A stretch of DNA of 64,000 bases from CAYZNE01 sp964461035 (GCA_964461035.1 CAYWRI010000001.1:74740-138739); one strand, 5' to 3'. Shown: positions 17,936 to 27,713, counted from the first letter of the stretch. The notes: generated from the letters alone by a model not told the origin. A program made the numbers and translations.

Positions 17936-18816
17936 CTTCTTAATCCCCCATTAATTGTATCATCAACCGTATAGACCCCTCCTTTATAGAAGAAGAACTC
18001 ATAAGGTATTCTTAGTGTTTCTGTGTCATATTGAAGTTGTTTTAAATCTCGATAAAGCTTTTTTGAAACAGTAGTATCTCCTGATGTCCAATCCAAATTT
18101 TTTTTCCCAACATAATAGTTTACCAAATCAACTTTAGCATTATGTTGCTCAGTTCTTAAATCTGTCTGAGTTTTATCTGTTCTTTTATCAGTAAAGCTTT
18201 GGAAATTTATTTTATCAATCTCTATTTTTGAATCAAGTAATTCTACTTCTATTGATTTCACAATTACTGGAGAATCAAATAAGCAAGTTTCTTCACAAAT
18301 ATTATCGAATTGAGCATAATTATCAATGAACATAAAATCACTACCCAAAATTAACCATTTTTGATTATTAGAATCTACCATTATTATTCTTGCAAACCCT
18401 GAAGAGGAATATATTCTTGTATTACCTGAAACACTAATAGCTGAAATTGGAGTGGAAGGTATATTAAAATTGACATCAAAATGTGAAACTTCAGGAATAG
18501 AATCAGAAGAATATGAAGTATCATGATCATATTTAAATTTTTCATTAATTACTTTTTTTTCTACAGGCGTGTCTTTTTTAATGGAAAAAAGATTAACATC
18601 AGAATCAGATAGAACATTTTCGCCGGTAGAAAGAATGCTTGCAGAATCTAAAGTTTCTAAAGAACTAGAAGATTTGGTTACTCTATCAGGTAAAGATTTC
18701 CTAAACTTAGCATCGCCTGCAATATTATCATTACAACCTGATAAAACGATTACTAGAAGAATAATTAAAATAAAAGCTAAAAAGCTTAATTTCATAGATT
18801 TGAATTTATTATTCAT
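17932..18816 (-). CDS. Lipoprotein of unknown function
   Basis: The N-terminus ends in VLSGCNDNIAGDAKF, a lipobox with Cys28, preceded by a strong hydrophobic stretch, so the mature protein is lipid-anchored outside the membrane. The rest (294 residues in all) is Ser- and Asp-rich and then becomes a beta-rich and finally a helical region (YYVGKKNLDWTSGD). I do not recognise the family. Its stop overlaps the start of the protease gene (ATGA), so it may help anchor, inhibit or present the protease, as inference. Confidence 0.75.
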   Translation of the reverse strand: MNNKFKSMKLSFLAFILIILLVIVLSGCNDNIAGDAKFRKSLPDRVTKSSSSLETLDSASILSTGENVLSDSDVNLFSIKKDTPVEKKVINEKFKYDHDTSYSSDSIPEVSHFDVNFNIPSTPISAISVSGNTRIYSSSGFARIIMVDSNNQKWLILGSDFMFIDNYAQFDNICEETCLFDSPVIVKSIEVELLDSKIEIDKINFQSFTDKRTDKTQTDLRTEQHNAKVDLVNYYVGKKNLDWTSGDTTVSKKLYRDLKQLQYDTETLRIPYEFFFYKGGVYTVDDTINGGLRR

Positions 18817-18904
18817 TTTGTTTACCTCATACCAATTATAAAACTAGAAATTTATAAAAGTTTACATAAAAAAACAATTTATTGATTATAAGACAATAAA
18901 TTAA

Positions 18905-19927
18905 TCAATAATCAAAAATGCTTTTTTGCTTATTTAATTCTGCTGTTTTTTCTAGCTTTTCAAATAATCTGGCCATTCTTTCTTCAGAAAAATCGTGTTT
19001 GTCAACAAGAATAGCTCTTATTTTTTCTTTGTCAAAAGGTTTCCATTCTAAAGAATAATCATCAATTACTGCTACATTGATTAGAGCATCATAAACATCT
19101 TTCCAATCAACAGTAAAATGATTAAACCACTTTACTTCTTCAAATAATTCTTCAGGTTTATCATATTTTTTTACTAAAGAAATTGCGGTTTTAGGACCAA
19201 TACCTTTTATTCCACCAACATTATAATCAGTTCCTACAAGCATTGCTAATAATATTAATTTTTTTCTATCAATTTGAAGATGATTAAGGGTCTCACTTAA
19301 TTCAATTATTTCTGGATAAACTTTTTTGTAAGTAGCACCCATCTTTCTTTTTCCTGCAATATTAAGATTTCTTACAACTCTTGTTGCACCAAATAAAAGT
19401 GAGTCTGCATCTTGACTTACTATTGCATAAGCATCACCATTCGCAACAATTCTTGCAGCTTGTGCTTCTCCTTCACTTGGCGCTTGAACAATCGGAAGAC
19501 CTATTGCATCAATTAATACTTTAGCTTCTTCGAGAAGATCAGGAGTTAAACGAGTTGTTCTTGAAGCGTATTTTTTCATGTCTGCAATATTTTCTTTAGC
19601 TTTAGCTGTTTCGTATTTTTCTTGAGCTGAAATTTTTACTTCTTTTCTTTTTTGCAATTCTTGTTTTTTAAGATCAGGAACTTTACCATCAAATACAAAT
19701 ATTATTTTTAAATTATTTTGAAGAAAATTTGTTAACCTTGATATTAAACCAATAAGATGACTTGTAACATTTCCATTTTTATCTGTTAATAAAGAACCAT
19801 CCTGTTGTCTGATAGTTGTTAAAAATTGATACAACATATTTTGTCCATCGATAACTAATGTTTTACCTGACAGTTCCTTAATACTTGTCTCTTTAATTTT
19901 TAAAAGTGATGTTATTGCTGTTCCCAT
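18905..19927 (-). CDS. fen: Flap endonuclease 1
   Basis: FEN1 cuts 5' flaps during Okazaki-fragment maturation and base-excision repair. The protein has the N-region (VIDGQNMLYQ, FVFDGKVPD), the internal region with metal ligands (APSEGEAQAA, SQDADSLLFG, VGTDYN) and the helix-hairpin-helix GIKGIGPKTA. The last residues, KQKSIFDY, are a PIP-box-like PCNA-binding tail. The start should be ATG 19927, giving MGTAITSLL, because FEN1 proteins begin Met-Gly and that glycine lies at the active site; an upstream TTG at 19942 would add five unlikely residues and overlap the gene before. The length, 340 residues, is normal. It follows the 19932-21167 gene by 4 nt. Confidence 0.95.
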   Translation of the reverse strand: MGTAITSLLKIKETSIKELSGKTLVIDGQNMLYQFLTTIRQQDGSLLTDKNGNVTSHLIGLISRLTNFLQNNLKIIFVFDGKVPDLKKQELQKRKEVKISAQEKYETAKAKENIADMKKYASRTTRLTPDLLEEAKVLIDAIGLPIVQAPSEGEAQAARIVANGDAYAIVSQDADSLLFGATRVVRNLNIAGKRKMGATYKKVYPEIIELSETLNHLQIDRKKLILLAMLVGTDYNVGGIKGIGPKTAISLVKKYDKPEELFEEVKWFNHFTVDWKDVYDALINVAVIDDYSLEWKPFDKEKIRAILVDKHDFSEERMARLFEKLEKTAELNKQKSIFDY

Positions 19928-19931
19928 TTTA

Positions 19932-21167
19932 TTATTTTCCAAAATTTTCTACAATCATCACATTATGGAATAATGTGTTTGTTTTTTGTTTTGTTTTTTT
20001 GCTTAGTTCTCCTGATGTAATGAATGCGACAGGAAGATGTTTTGATTGTCCTATTACTATTGCGGTGCTTATATCTGAATCATTACACCTTTTTTTATTT
20101 TTGAATTTAGCAAAAAATCTTGAAAAGCCAATTGTGGTTTTTACTTTTATTACCAGATCATATTCTTTTCCTTTTCGAACTAAAGATGCACTTTCTAAAA
20201 CTATATTTTTATCTTCAAGAGCTCTTTTTACTTCAATAAAGGTAGTATCTACTTTTAATTTATCATCTATATTTATTTCTGCTTCAAGTACATCCTGTGA
20301 TTCTTTTGGTTTTGTAATATTTTCTTTTGGTTTAACCGTAGTTATGTTTTTTAATAATTCTTTTCTAGAAGATTCATCTTTTTTATCTGAGACTTTAATA
20401 GTTTTACTTTGAGCAGATTTTGTTAAAGTTTCTTCTTTTACAGAAGTTGTTGATTCAGGCTTTGATGATTGAGTTATTTTTTTTGATTCAACTTCTGATT
20501 CTTTTTTCTTTACAACATCCTGTTTTTGTTCTGATAAATTAACTTGAGCAGGTTCTTCAAGATTTTTAAGTGCAGGATTTAATATTTCTCTTATTCTTTG
20601 TTTAGCTTCTTCCTCTTTAATTAAATAATAAACCCAGAATATTTCTGATTCATCATCAGAATGATTTACTTTTATAGGTATTGCAAAATCTTTTATTTTT
20701 CTTATTGATGCCCTAACAAAAAGTGTTTGGTCATAATCTCTTAAAACTTTTTTCTCTTTAAGAAGATGTACTGTTCCTTGATCTTTTTCATTTAAATATT
20801 GAGTAAGATATTCTAATTTTGCGTTTTGTTCAGGAAAATAATAAAAAACACTTGAACCTAATTGCACAGATGTTACCTTAACAAGTTTTTTATTTACAAA
20901 TTCAGATAAATATGCAGATATTATTACAGAATCAGCATGAAGTTCCCTTTTTAACTGATTAATTGTTATTGGACCTTTTTGTTTGACAATTTCCAAAACT
21001 TTATCTTGATTAACATTTTTTAAGAATATATTTGGTTTTGAAGTAGAATTGTGAGATTTTGCATTTGAATTTTGAGAATTTGTATTATTATTACTTTTTT
21101 CTGTAAGATTTCGAGCATTTATAATACTTTCACCCTTATTTATTAGTATTCTGCCATGATTTTCCAT
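19932..21167 (-). CDS. Winged-helix protein with nuclease-like C-terminal domain
   Basis: The best start is ATG 21167 (MENHGRILINKG), which has a TATA-like TTTAAATATATG about 35 nt upstream; the frame is open further but that part is not protein-like. Residues about 50-110 (NQDKVLEIVKQKGPITINQL) form a winged helix-turn-helix. A Lys/Glu/Ser-rich linker follows, then a C-terminal domain with YDLVIKVKT and FFAKFKNKKRCNDSDI, which resembles the D...xK core of restriction-endonuclease-like folds. It shares an operon with FEN1, so a DNA-binding repair or replication role is plausible. Function is inferred and not established. Confidence 0.6.
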   Translation of the reverse strand: MENHGRILINKGESIINARNLTEKSNNNTNSQNSNAKSHNSTSKPNIFLKNVNQDKVLEIVKQKGPITINQLKRELHADSVIISAYLSEFVNKKLVKVTSVQLGSSVFYYFPEQNAKLEYLTQYLNEKDQGTVHLLKEKKVLRDYDQTLFVRASIRKIKDFAIPIKVNHSDDESEIFWVYYLIKEEEAKQRIREILNPALKNLEEPAQVNLSEQKQDVVKKKESEVESKKITQSSKPESTTSVKEETLTKSAQSKTIKVSDKKDESSRKELLKNITTVKPKENITKPKESQDVLEAEINIDDKLKVDTTFIEVKRALEDKNIVLESASLVRKGKEYDLVIKVKTTIGFSRFFAKFKNKKRCNDSDISTAIVIGQSKHLPVAFITSGELSKKTKQKTNTLFHNVMIVENFGK

Positions 21168-21305
21168 TATAAACTCTGACAAGATTAGCATATATTTAAA
21201 AGTAGTGTTTTTCATTATTATATGCATCACAACATATTTACATATGCAAATATTTATAAAGTTAGGATTTTTAGTAATCATTATCTTAAAGTGGGGTGTA
21301 TTAAC

Positions 21306-21905
21306 ATGGTAAATACTGACTTTAACCTTGATATGGATAATTATATTAGAAAAATAAAAAAGAAAAGAACAGATCCTATAGATTATGATCATGGTGAAGC
21401 CAAAGGAAAAACTGTTTTATCAAGCGAGAGCATTGATCAGTTTAGTGATAAAGAAATTATTATTGAATCTCAGGAAGATAATAAATTTAAACGATTTATA
21501 TTATCAATATTCAGTCGACCTAAAAATACTGATGAAGATGAATTTGAATGTGTTGTTGAAGAAGAAATTGATGGAAAACCTGTAGAAAATATGACTGAGC
21601 AAGATGTTGAAGAACTTGAGGACGATATTGAAGAATTAGAAGTAGAAACAGAGGGATTTTTTCACAAATTATTAAAGTTGTTCAGTTCAAGAAGAAATGA
21701 TGAATACATAGATGATGAAGAGTTTTATGAATCCGATACTGATAATGAACCTGAAATGCTTAGTGATACAAAAAATGCATTTAAAGCAATTAATAACTGG
21801 CTTAATAAATTATCTCCTGAGGAAAAAGAGAAATTTAAAGATTCAATGGACTTTAAAATATACAAAGCATTTCTTGAAAAATACAATCTCATAAAAAAAG
21901 ATTGA
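21306..21905 (+). CDS. Acidic hypothetical protein, 199 aa
   Basis: An ATG at 21306 (MVNTDFNLDMDNYIRKIKKK) follows a GGGGTGT sequence; upstream codons in frame are unlikely to be used. The protein has a short basic N-terminus, then a very acidic middle (EQDVEELEDDIEELEVE) and a short helical C-terminal domain (AFKAINNWLNKLSPEEKEKF). A TATA-like ATATTTATAAAG lies about 50 nt upstream. It is divergent from the 19932-21167 gene with overlapping promoter regions. I do not recognise it. Confidence 0.65.
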   Translation: MVNTDFNLDMDNYIRKIKKKRTDPIDYDHGEAKGKTVLSSESIDQFSDKEIIIESQEDNKFKRFILSIFSRPKNTDEDEFECVVEEEIDGKPVENMTEQDVEELEDDIEELEVETEGFFHKLLKLFSSRRNDEYIDDEEFYESDTDNEPEMLSDTKNAFKAINNWLNKLSPEEKEKFKDSMDFKIYKAFLEKYNLIKKD

Positions 21906-22018
21906 ATTATTTTTTTTAATTTCTTATTTTATTATTTAAAATAAACAATTCTAATAATAATTAATGATTTTAATTAATTTATATTAGAAACAAAAGCATA
22001 CCTGAAAAACTAATCGCT

Positions 22019-23206
22019 TTACTCATCAATATCTTCTAAATTCAAATCAGTTGTTTGAATTGTAGAATCAGGAAATATTGGCTCATACAAAATAAAATCA
22101 AAAGAGTCAGAAAATTTATCATAGTTTCTAGGAGTTCTAGCATAAATTGAATAATAGTCATCATCAAAATCTGAATATTTTAGAAAAATATCATAATAAA
22201 ATCTTTCAGGCATGCCTTTTATTCTTCTACCAATATTTTCCGAAGCTATTGCAACAGATTCACCGTAGGTTAATCTATTCGTTTTATCGGGAGATAACAA
22301 TAAACCTCTCACATGACCTAATTCATGAATTAAAGCAATAGCGGGGTCACTAAACGAAATTTCTTGCCCCCACTTGCCAAGATTTAAAACAGAATTATCA
22401 ATAGACGTAGATTCTTGAATAACTAAATGATTCTTACCTATAAAAAATCCTGCAGGATTTAAACTTCTCATATAAACAATATTAACTTCTTCTGAATGTT
22501 CAATAACATCATTAATTATTCTAAATAAACTCCTCTTATCACTATTTGTTCCATCGTAAACCTCTTTTGAAGTAATATATCCAAAATCATCAGCATAAAA
22601 TAAATCATCCTCAAAAAAAGAATTTAAGTTATCAACAACATTAACAAGAGTATCATCAAAATTTAAAACTTCACGATTAGCATCTTCACCCAAAACATAA
22701 GTTGAAATATCAACAATATTAAGAAGAGTATCTTCAAGATAAACATTCTCATCATCAATATAAGTTGAAATATCCATACATGCCTCAGAAACAGGAACCA
22801 CTTTAAGTCGCATACCATCAGGATCAATCATATTCATAGGATTATTGGAAACATAAGAATAAGCATGATTATTACTCACAGGATCAACTCCAAGGAACTT
22901 ACTAGAATCAAAATCATAATAGCGTGCATTAAAATAATAATTATTACTTGCATCTAATTCCTTACCCGTAAAACCAAACTTAACATTACTATTTTTTAAT
23001 TGTTGACCATACGGTAAATTATTTGATTCAGCAACAACATTCTCATCGTCAAGAGTTAATCTATCACTACCCAATCTATCATTAATTTTAAAAGAAATCT
23101 CATTACCAACAATTTTAAAATCAGAACCATAACGCGTAATTGTTGAAGTAGCTACACTGCTTAAACAAAATAAAAATAGTAATAAAAATATGATAAATTT
23201 ATTCAT
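22019..23206 (-). CDS. Secreted mini-RHS protein with M91/NleD-like metalloprotease domain
   Basis: A signal peptide (residues 1-21) leads to an RHS-repeat-associated core: FTGKELDASNNYYFNARYYD, then KFLGVDP, YSYVSNNP and MIDPDG, ending near residue 132. In polymorphic toxins this motif marks the boundary to a variable C-terminal toxin. Here that part has LIHELGHVRG (HExxH zinc site, near residue 291) followed by ENIGRRIKGMPER, the pattern of peptidase M91, the NleD effector family. The long RHS shell that normally encloses the toxin is absent; the whole protein has 395 residues. It is alone on its strand between the acidic gene and the OBG gene, and no immunity gene is obvious beside it. Confidence 0.8.
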   Translation of the reverse strand: MNKFIIFLLLFLFCLSSVATSTITRYGSDFKIVGNEISFKINDRLGSDRLTLDDENVVAESNNLPYGQQLKNSNVKFGFTGKELDASNNYYFNARYYDFDSSKFLGVDPVSNNHAYSYVSNNPMNMIDPDGMRLKVVPVSEACMDISTYIDDENVYLEDTLLNIVDISTYVLGEDANREVLNFDDTLVNVVDNLNSFFEDDLFYADDFGYITSKEVYDGTNSDKRSLFRIINDVIEHSEEVNIVYMRSLNPAGFFIGKNHLVIQESTSIDNSVLNLGKWGQEISFSDPAIALIHELGHVRGLLLSPDKTNRLTYGESVAIASENIGRRIKGMPERFYYDIFLKYSDFDDDYYSIYARTPRNYDKFSDSFDFILYEPIFPDSTIQTTDLNLEDIDE

Positions 23207-23265
23207 ATAATCAAATTAGATTTAAACGTTTAAAAATATATTCATTTAAAAGAAACAGATTAAAA

Positions 23266-24333
23266 CTATCGATTAGCGGCAATCTCAATTACATCGAGAT
23301 GTTTTAATGGATATTCTTTACCGTGTGTGCGTTTTGTTTTAACATCAATGCATCTAATAAAGTTTTTACCAAAGTCTGTGTGTAGTTTGTATGCAAAGTC
23401 TATTGCAGTGCTACCTTCTTTCATGAGAAAACAATCAGGAATAACATTCCCATTCTGATCTTCTAATTTATTTACTCCCCCAGGATGTATTGCAATATAT
23501 TTTAATAATTCAAAAACAGCAGAATTCAATATGTTCTGACAACCAGTTCCAAATTCAAACTTGTCAAGAACATTGGATTTTAAGAAAGTAAGTGCTTTTT
23601 TTTGCTGTTCATTTAATTTTTCATTACCTAATTCAGTAATTTTAAAATCTTTAGAACCCGGAATATAATCTATTAAATTATGTTTTGCAGCTTCTTTTAA
23701 TGCTAATTCTGATTCAGAAGAGCAAGGTAAAATAATTCTGTCTGAAAATTGCGTTCTTAATTTTTCATAGTTTTCTTGAGCACCAGGAATATCTACTTTA
23801 TTAGCTGCAACAATCATTGGTTTTGTTTTTTTTCTTAAAAATGCTGCTAAACTAAATAAATTCTTTTCAGTCCATTCGCTTGGTTTTTGAGGAGGAAGTG
23901 ATAATTCAGATATTCCTTGTTTTATCATGTCTTCGTCTACACCAAGGCCTGATAATTGTTTTGCTAGTGCTTTATTTATTTCTGTGTGTTCCTGCTGTAT
24001 TTGTCTTGCGAATTTTTCCCAACCTTTATTTAATATTCTTAAATACCAATAATCCATTTCTTCTTCTAAGAATAAAACATCTTGAGCAGGATCATAACTT
24101 CCTTGTTCAACGGGTTCACCTTTTTCATTTGTAGAACCAGAAACATCTATTACATTAATAAGCACATCTGCCTGTCTTAAATCATCTAAGAACTGTGAAC
24201 CCATTCCTTTTCCTTCATGTGCTCCAGGAACAAGACCTGCTACATCAATCAGATCAACAGGCACAAATCTGTATTTATCTAAAATAAATCCTTCTCTTGG
24301 ATTTGCTATTTTGTCAAATTCTCTTGCAACATC
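23266..24333 (-). CDS. Archaeal OBG-family GTPase with TGS domain (5' end lost in gap)
   Basis: The frame is open up to the gap. Visible motifs are VDLIDVAGLVPGAHEGKGMG (the DxxG switch II region), FLDDLRQADVLINVIDVSG, and VAANKVDIPGA (NKxD specificity motif). The C-terminal 75 residues (FLMKEGSTAIDFAYKLHTDF to KHLDVIEIAANR) are a TGS domain. The P-loop and roughly the first 50-70 residues are inside the gap. Family members bind ribosomes and RNA and hydrolyse GTP or ATP. The identification is firm apart from the missing N-terminus. Confidence 0.92.
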   Translation of the reverse strand, partial: DVAREFDKIANPREGFILDKYRFVPVDLIDVAGLVPGAHEGKGMGSQFLDDLRQADVLINVIDVSGSTNEKGEPVEQGSYDPAQDVLFLEEEMDYWYLRILNKGWEKFARQIQQEHTEINKALAKQLSGLGVDEDMIKQGISELSLPPQKPSEWTEKNLFSLAAFLRKKTKPMIVAANKVDIPGAQENYEKLRTQFSDRIILPCSSESELALKEAAKHNLIDYIPGSKDFKITELGNEKLNEQQKKALTFLKSNVLDKFEFGTGCQNILNSAVFELLKYIAIHPGGVNKLEDQNGNVIPDCFLMKEGSTAIDFAYKLHTDFGKNFIRCIDVKTKRTHGKEYPLKHLDVIEIAANR

Positions 24334-24433
24334 NNNNNNNNNNNNNNNNNNNNNNNNNNNNNNNNNNNNNNNNNNNNNNNNNNNNNNNNNNNNNNNNNNN
24401 NNNNNNNNNNNNNNNNNNNNNNNNNNNNNNNNN
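24334..24433. other. Assembly gap, 100 N
   Basis: One hundred ambiguous bases between the 5' end of the OBG GTPase gene (minus) and the 5' end of the transglutaminase-like gene (plus). The number is the usual scaffolding placeholder, so the true distance and any gene inside are unknown. Both start regions are lost in it. Confidence 0.95.
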
Positions 24434-25284
24434 CAAATAAAATAAAAGAAAGTCTTACTCCAACTGCTTTAAAAACAATAACATCTGAATTTAAAGAAAA
24501 TCCTGAAAAAATTATTAAAGTAATGATTGAAAATCTGAGAGCTATATCCACAAACAATAGTTATTCTGAGAAAGAACAAGAAAAAAAATTAGATTTATAT
24601 TATAATGCTTGGGTTGATTTATTAATTAGATTTGATGATAAATTGTTTCCAAGAACAAACCCTTCGAGAGTGTATTCCGGAATTCCAGATTATATTCCCG
24701 AGGGCTTAGTTGATATGGGATTTAATCCTAGCTTAAATGAAAGAAATTCAAGAGAAAAAATCTATATTGAAAAAGAGCGTCTTTTAAGAGGTTCAAAAAA
24801 ATTATTTTTCTATGCCCTAAAAAATGGTTTAGATGAAAAACAAACAATAAGATTAATTGCAGATGCAGTTTACCAGAAAATGCCCCTAGATCGTGTTAAT
24901 AGAGGAAATAACTTCGGTGATAAAACAATTAAGTTGTTAGAAGATATTATTCAATCGCCTGAGCCTAAAGCAGTTTGTAGACATCAGTCATTAACTGCTC
25001 AGGTTTTAATTCAATCTATGGGAATTGTTTCAAGACTTTTAAAGTGTAATGTTTATTCTGATACAACTTTACTGGGAGCTCATTCTGCAAATTTAGTCAA
25101 TTTTCAGAATAACTGGTATCTTTTAGATATTACAATACCCCTGAAAATAAATGGAGAATTAAAATTTGCATTTGCTATTAAATATGAAAAAATTGATACA
25201 CATAAAAATAATTATGAATGGAAAAATCCTACAACTAACATGATATACAAATCAAGAAATGATATGTTTTATAGAATAAAATGA
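24434..25284 (+). CDS. Transglutaminase-like fold protein (5' end in gap)
   Basis: The frame is open from the gap through KESLTPTALKTITSEF, so the start is missing; an ATG at 24523 exists but the preceding codons look coding. The C-terminal half has AVCRHQSLTAQVLIQSMGI (Cys), LLGAHSANLVNF (His) and NWYLLDIT (Asp), in the order and spacing of the Cys-His-Asp triad of transglutaminase/protease-like proteins. Such proteins crosslink, cleave or deamidate other proteins. Its stop overlaps the start of the kinase-like gene (ATGA), so they are one unit. Substrate unknown. Confidence 0.7.
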
Positions 25285-26747
25285 CAAAAGATTATAATTT
25301 TCAAAGTCAGAGAAGTCCTAAATGGAATGAAATTAGTGATGAGGATTTGACGGTTAATAGTATGAAGTATAATTCTGAAAAAATTGCTGATGCGGGTAGA
25401 GGAAGTGACATTAGTTTTATTAATGTGCCTGATCAATTTATGGCAGGATTAAGCGAACCTATTTCAATTAATTCTGGCAAAACAGATGCAAGTGTAACAA
25501 CAAACCCTATTCTTCAGGAAAATTCTGCTGAATTAATAAGTACTGGAAGAACTCAGTATACTTGTAACAAGAAAGATACCATAATAAAATCCAACAAAAA
25601 CGAATTCTTAACTAATCTAGAAATAGAACTATACAGAGGACTTAGAGAAAAAGGAATACATAATTTTGATGTTGAAGAAGCAGATGGTAAAATAATGATG
25701 CCATATCTTGGGAATAATATTAAAGAATTTTTCAATACCATATATTTAGAATTACTTTTTGATGCAACTAAAAATAATTTTTCTCCTCAAAAAGCCAGAG
25801 AAATTTGTGAAGAAATACTTCAAGCAGTTACAGAAAAGTGTTTTGACAGAATTATTGAATATAATATTGCTTCTGAACAAATATTAAGTAAAGAAGATAA
25901 AATAGATATTAAAAAATTTAACAAAGATAGATTAATGAGTTCTATGAACTTAAGTACAAAGGATGTTAAAAAAAATTATTTTCTTTTTCGTATTGCTGAA
26001 TGTCTTCCTAATTTACAAAATGATGAATTGGCTGCATTCCAACCAATAGCAGACATATTAGAAAACACTATGCAAAACTCATCCTGGTCACTTGATTCAC
26101 ATCCTGAAAATATCATTATAACTCCTGGAAACTTAAAACCCGAAGAATATACAAATAAATGCAATTTTGATATTTACATTGTTGATTATAACAGGGTGAG
26201 AGAAAGTTCAATTTTTATGCAGTATGCAAGAATCATGGATGCATTTATACCTCTGAAACTAGCATCGCTTAGCAGAGAAGAAACTAATAGTCCTTATGTT
26301 ATACCTGGAACAAATAAAAGTGATTTTCTTATTAAAAAATATTTCTTAGCATATTTTTATCAAAAAAGCAAAGAAAAAGGACTTTTTAATTTGGCTGAAA
26401 ATGAGATTCAAAATCCAGATATTACTTCCCAGGTTTGTAGATTGTATATTGGCTTAAGAAATACTTGGAATACATTTAGAAAAAAACTTGTTAAATCAAA
26501 CAATTATACTGATGTTGTGAATAATTATTCTGAAGTTCAGTTTTATTTAGCTGTGGTAAAAGAATCATTACTGGCCGTACAGACTTTGCAAAATTTTTAC
26601 AAAAATAAAAACCCTAATTTTATAGACAATGATCTTGATACTCAAAAAATAGCCATCATACTGGACAAAACCATTATGAAATCTATAGGTGATTGTGGAA
26701 TTGAAAAGAAATTAAATGATGCAAAAAAATGGCAATATGAACTTTAA
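25281..26747 (+). CDS. Protein-kinase-like fold protein (divergent)
   Basis: After about 100 low-complexity residues comes DTIIKSNKNEFLTNLEIELY (a candidate ATP-site Lys and helix C Glu) and MMPYLGNNIKEFF as a hinge. Later, WSLDSHPENIIIT resembles the catalytic loop xxDxxxxN and FDIYIVDYNRVRE the DFG-equivalent strand with metal-binding Asp. The C-terminal part is helical. This order matches the protein-kinase-like/APH superfamily, though a Gly-rich loop is not clear, so activity is uncertain. It overlaps the transglutaminase-like gene by 4 nt, and its 3' end overlaps the convergent AbrB/PhoU-like gene by 4 nt. Confidence 0.6.
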   Translation: MTKDYNFQSQRSPKWNEISDEDLTVNSMKYNSEKIADAGRGSDISFINVPDQFMAGLSEPISINSGKTDASVTTNPILQENSAELISTGRTQYTCNKKDTIIKSNKNEFLTNLEIELYRGLREKGIHNFDVEEADGKIMMPYLGNNIKEFFNTIYLELLFDATKNNFSPQKAREICEEILQAVTEKCFDRIIEYNIASEQILSKEDKIDIKKFNKDRLMSSMNLSTKDVKKNYFLFRIAECLPNLQNDELAAFQPIADILENTMQNSSWSLDSHPENIIITPGNLKPEEYTNKCNFDIYIVDYNRVRESSIFMQYARIMDAFIPLKLASLSREETNSPYVIPGTNKSDFLIKKYFLAYFYQKSKEKGLFNLAENEIQNPDITSQVCRLYIGLRNTWNTFRKKLVKSNNYTDVVNNYSEVQFYLAVVKESLLAVQTLQNFYKNKNPNFIDNDLDTQKIAIILDKTIMKSIGDCGIEKKLNDAKKWQYEL

Positions 26748-27625
26748 GATTCTGTTTTCTCAGCCTGAATTACTGCAATTAATGGACTTGAAGCAAGATA
26801 AATTAATCTCGCTATTGATAATATATAATGAGAAATAACAGGATCTTTTTCAGACAAAATTTTCTTTCGTTTAGTATAACATATTTCCTGATCCATTAAG
26901 TGCAATTTTATCAGTAATTCTGAATCTTTTTGAAGATACCCTTTATGCAATACCTCAAACATCTCTAACAAATACTGAAACTGTTTTTTTTGAGATTCAT
27001 TTAACTTTTTATTTGATAAATATTCTTCAAGATGTTTACACTGAATAGCTATTTGTGTCATATTACTAAGAAATTGCCATAGGGGTAATTCTGTTAACTC
27101 AACAGTGTTTTTTTTTGACAGAATCCTTTTCAGAAAATTATCATATTTTTGCAAAGTATTAACTTCAGAAACTATTGATTCGAAACCAATATTTCTCAGA
27201 ATCTCCTTTAAAACAAAAAAAGATTTGTCAAGTATTATCCTGAAATTTTCAAGTGATGGTTCTGATACTGTCTCACATGAATATGTGTTTTTGGATTTTG
27301 TAAATATTTCAAAACCTAATAAATATTTAGAAACGACTTCTTCAAGATCTTTTTTTCTGCCATTATAAGTCACCGTTATTTTATCATACCCTATTCTGTA
27401 TAAATTTACAAGATTTGTTCTTATTCCGCTTTCTCTTGTTTTCTTTATGTCAATAGAAATTGTTTTAGGTTTTTTAACAGATTCTGAAAGAGATATTATT
27501 AGATTATTCTTATTTTCATTTACTGATAACTCAAATCCTTTTTTCAGTTGATTTTTTTGAATCCATTTTATTGGTAAGGACATTACCATACAATTATTAC
27601 CTAATTCTATTATTTTTCTATTCAT
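26744..27625 (-). CDS. AbrB/SpoVT-like and PhoU-like regulator
   Basis: The N-terminus (MNRKIIELGNNCMVMSLPIK, then WIQKNQLKKGFEL) is the swapped-hairpin AbrB-type DNA-binding domain as found in archaeal PhoU-type regulators. Residues about 80-100 (LYRIGYDKITVTY) match the family's link region. The rest of the 293 residues is a helical bundle like PhoU. Archaeal members are thought to regulate phosphate uptake or related genes; no phosphate genes are visible here, so the target is unknown. Confidence 0.75.
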   Translation of the reverse strand: MNRKIIELGNNCMVMSLPIKWIQKNQLKKGFELSVNENKNNLIISLSESVKKPKTISIDIKKTRESGIRTNLVNLYRIGYDKITVTYNGRKKDLEEVVSKYLLGFEIFTKSKNTYSCETVSEPSLENFRIILDKSFFVLKEILRNIGFESIVSEVNTLQKYDNFLKRILSKKNTVELTELPLWQFLSNMTQIAIQCKHLEEYLSNKKLNESQKKQFQYLLEMFEVLHKGYLQKDSELLIKLHLMDQEICYTKRKKILSEKDPVISHYILSIARLIYLASSPLIAVIQAEKTES

Positions 27626-27713
27626 ATTATTTGTTAAGTGCTATTCTTTTTTAAACTTTTTGAAAATTATAATGAACACTATAAATTATTGTGAAAACAT
27701 ATAAATATTACGG

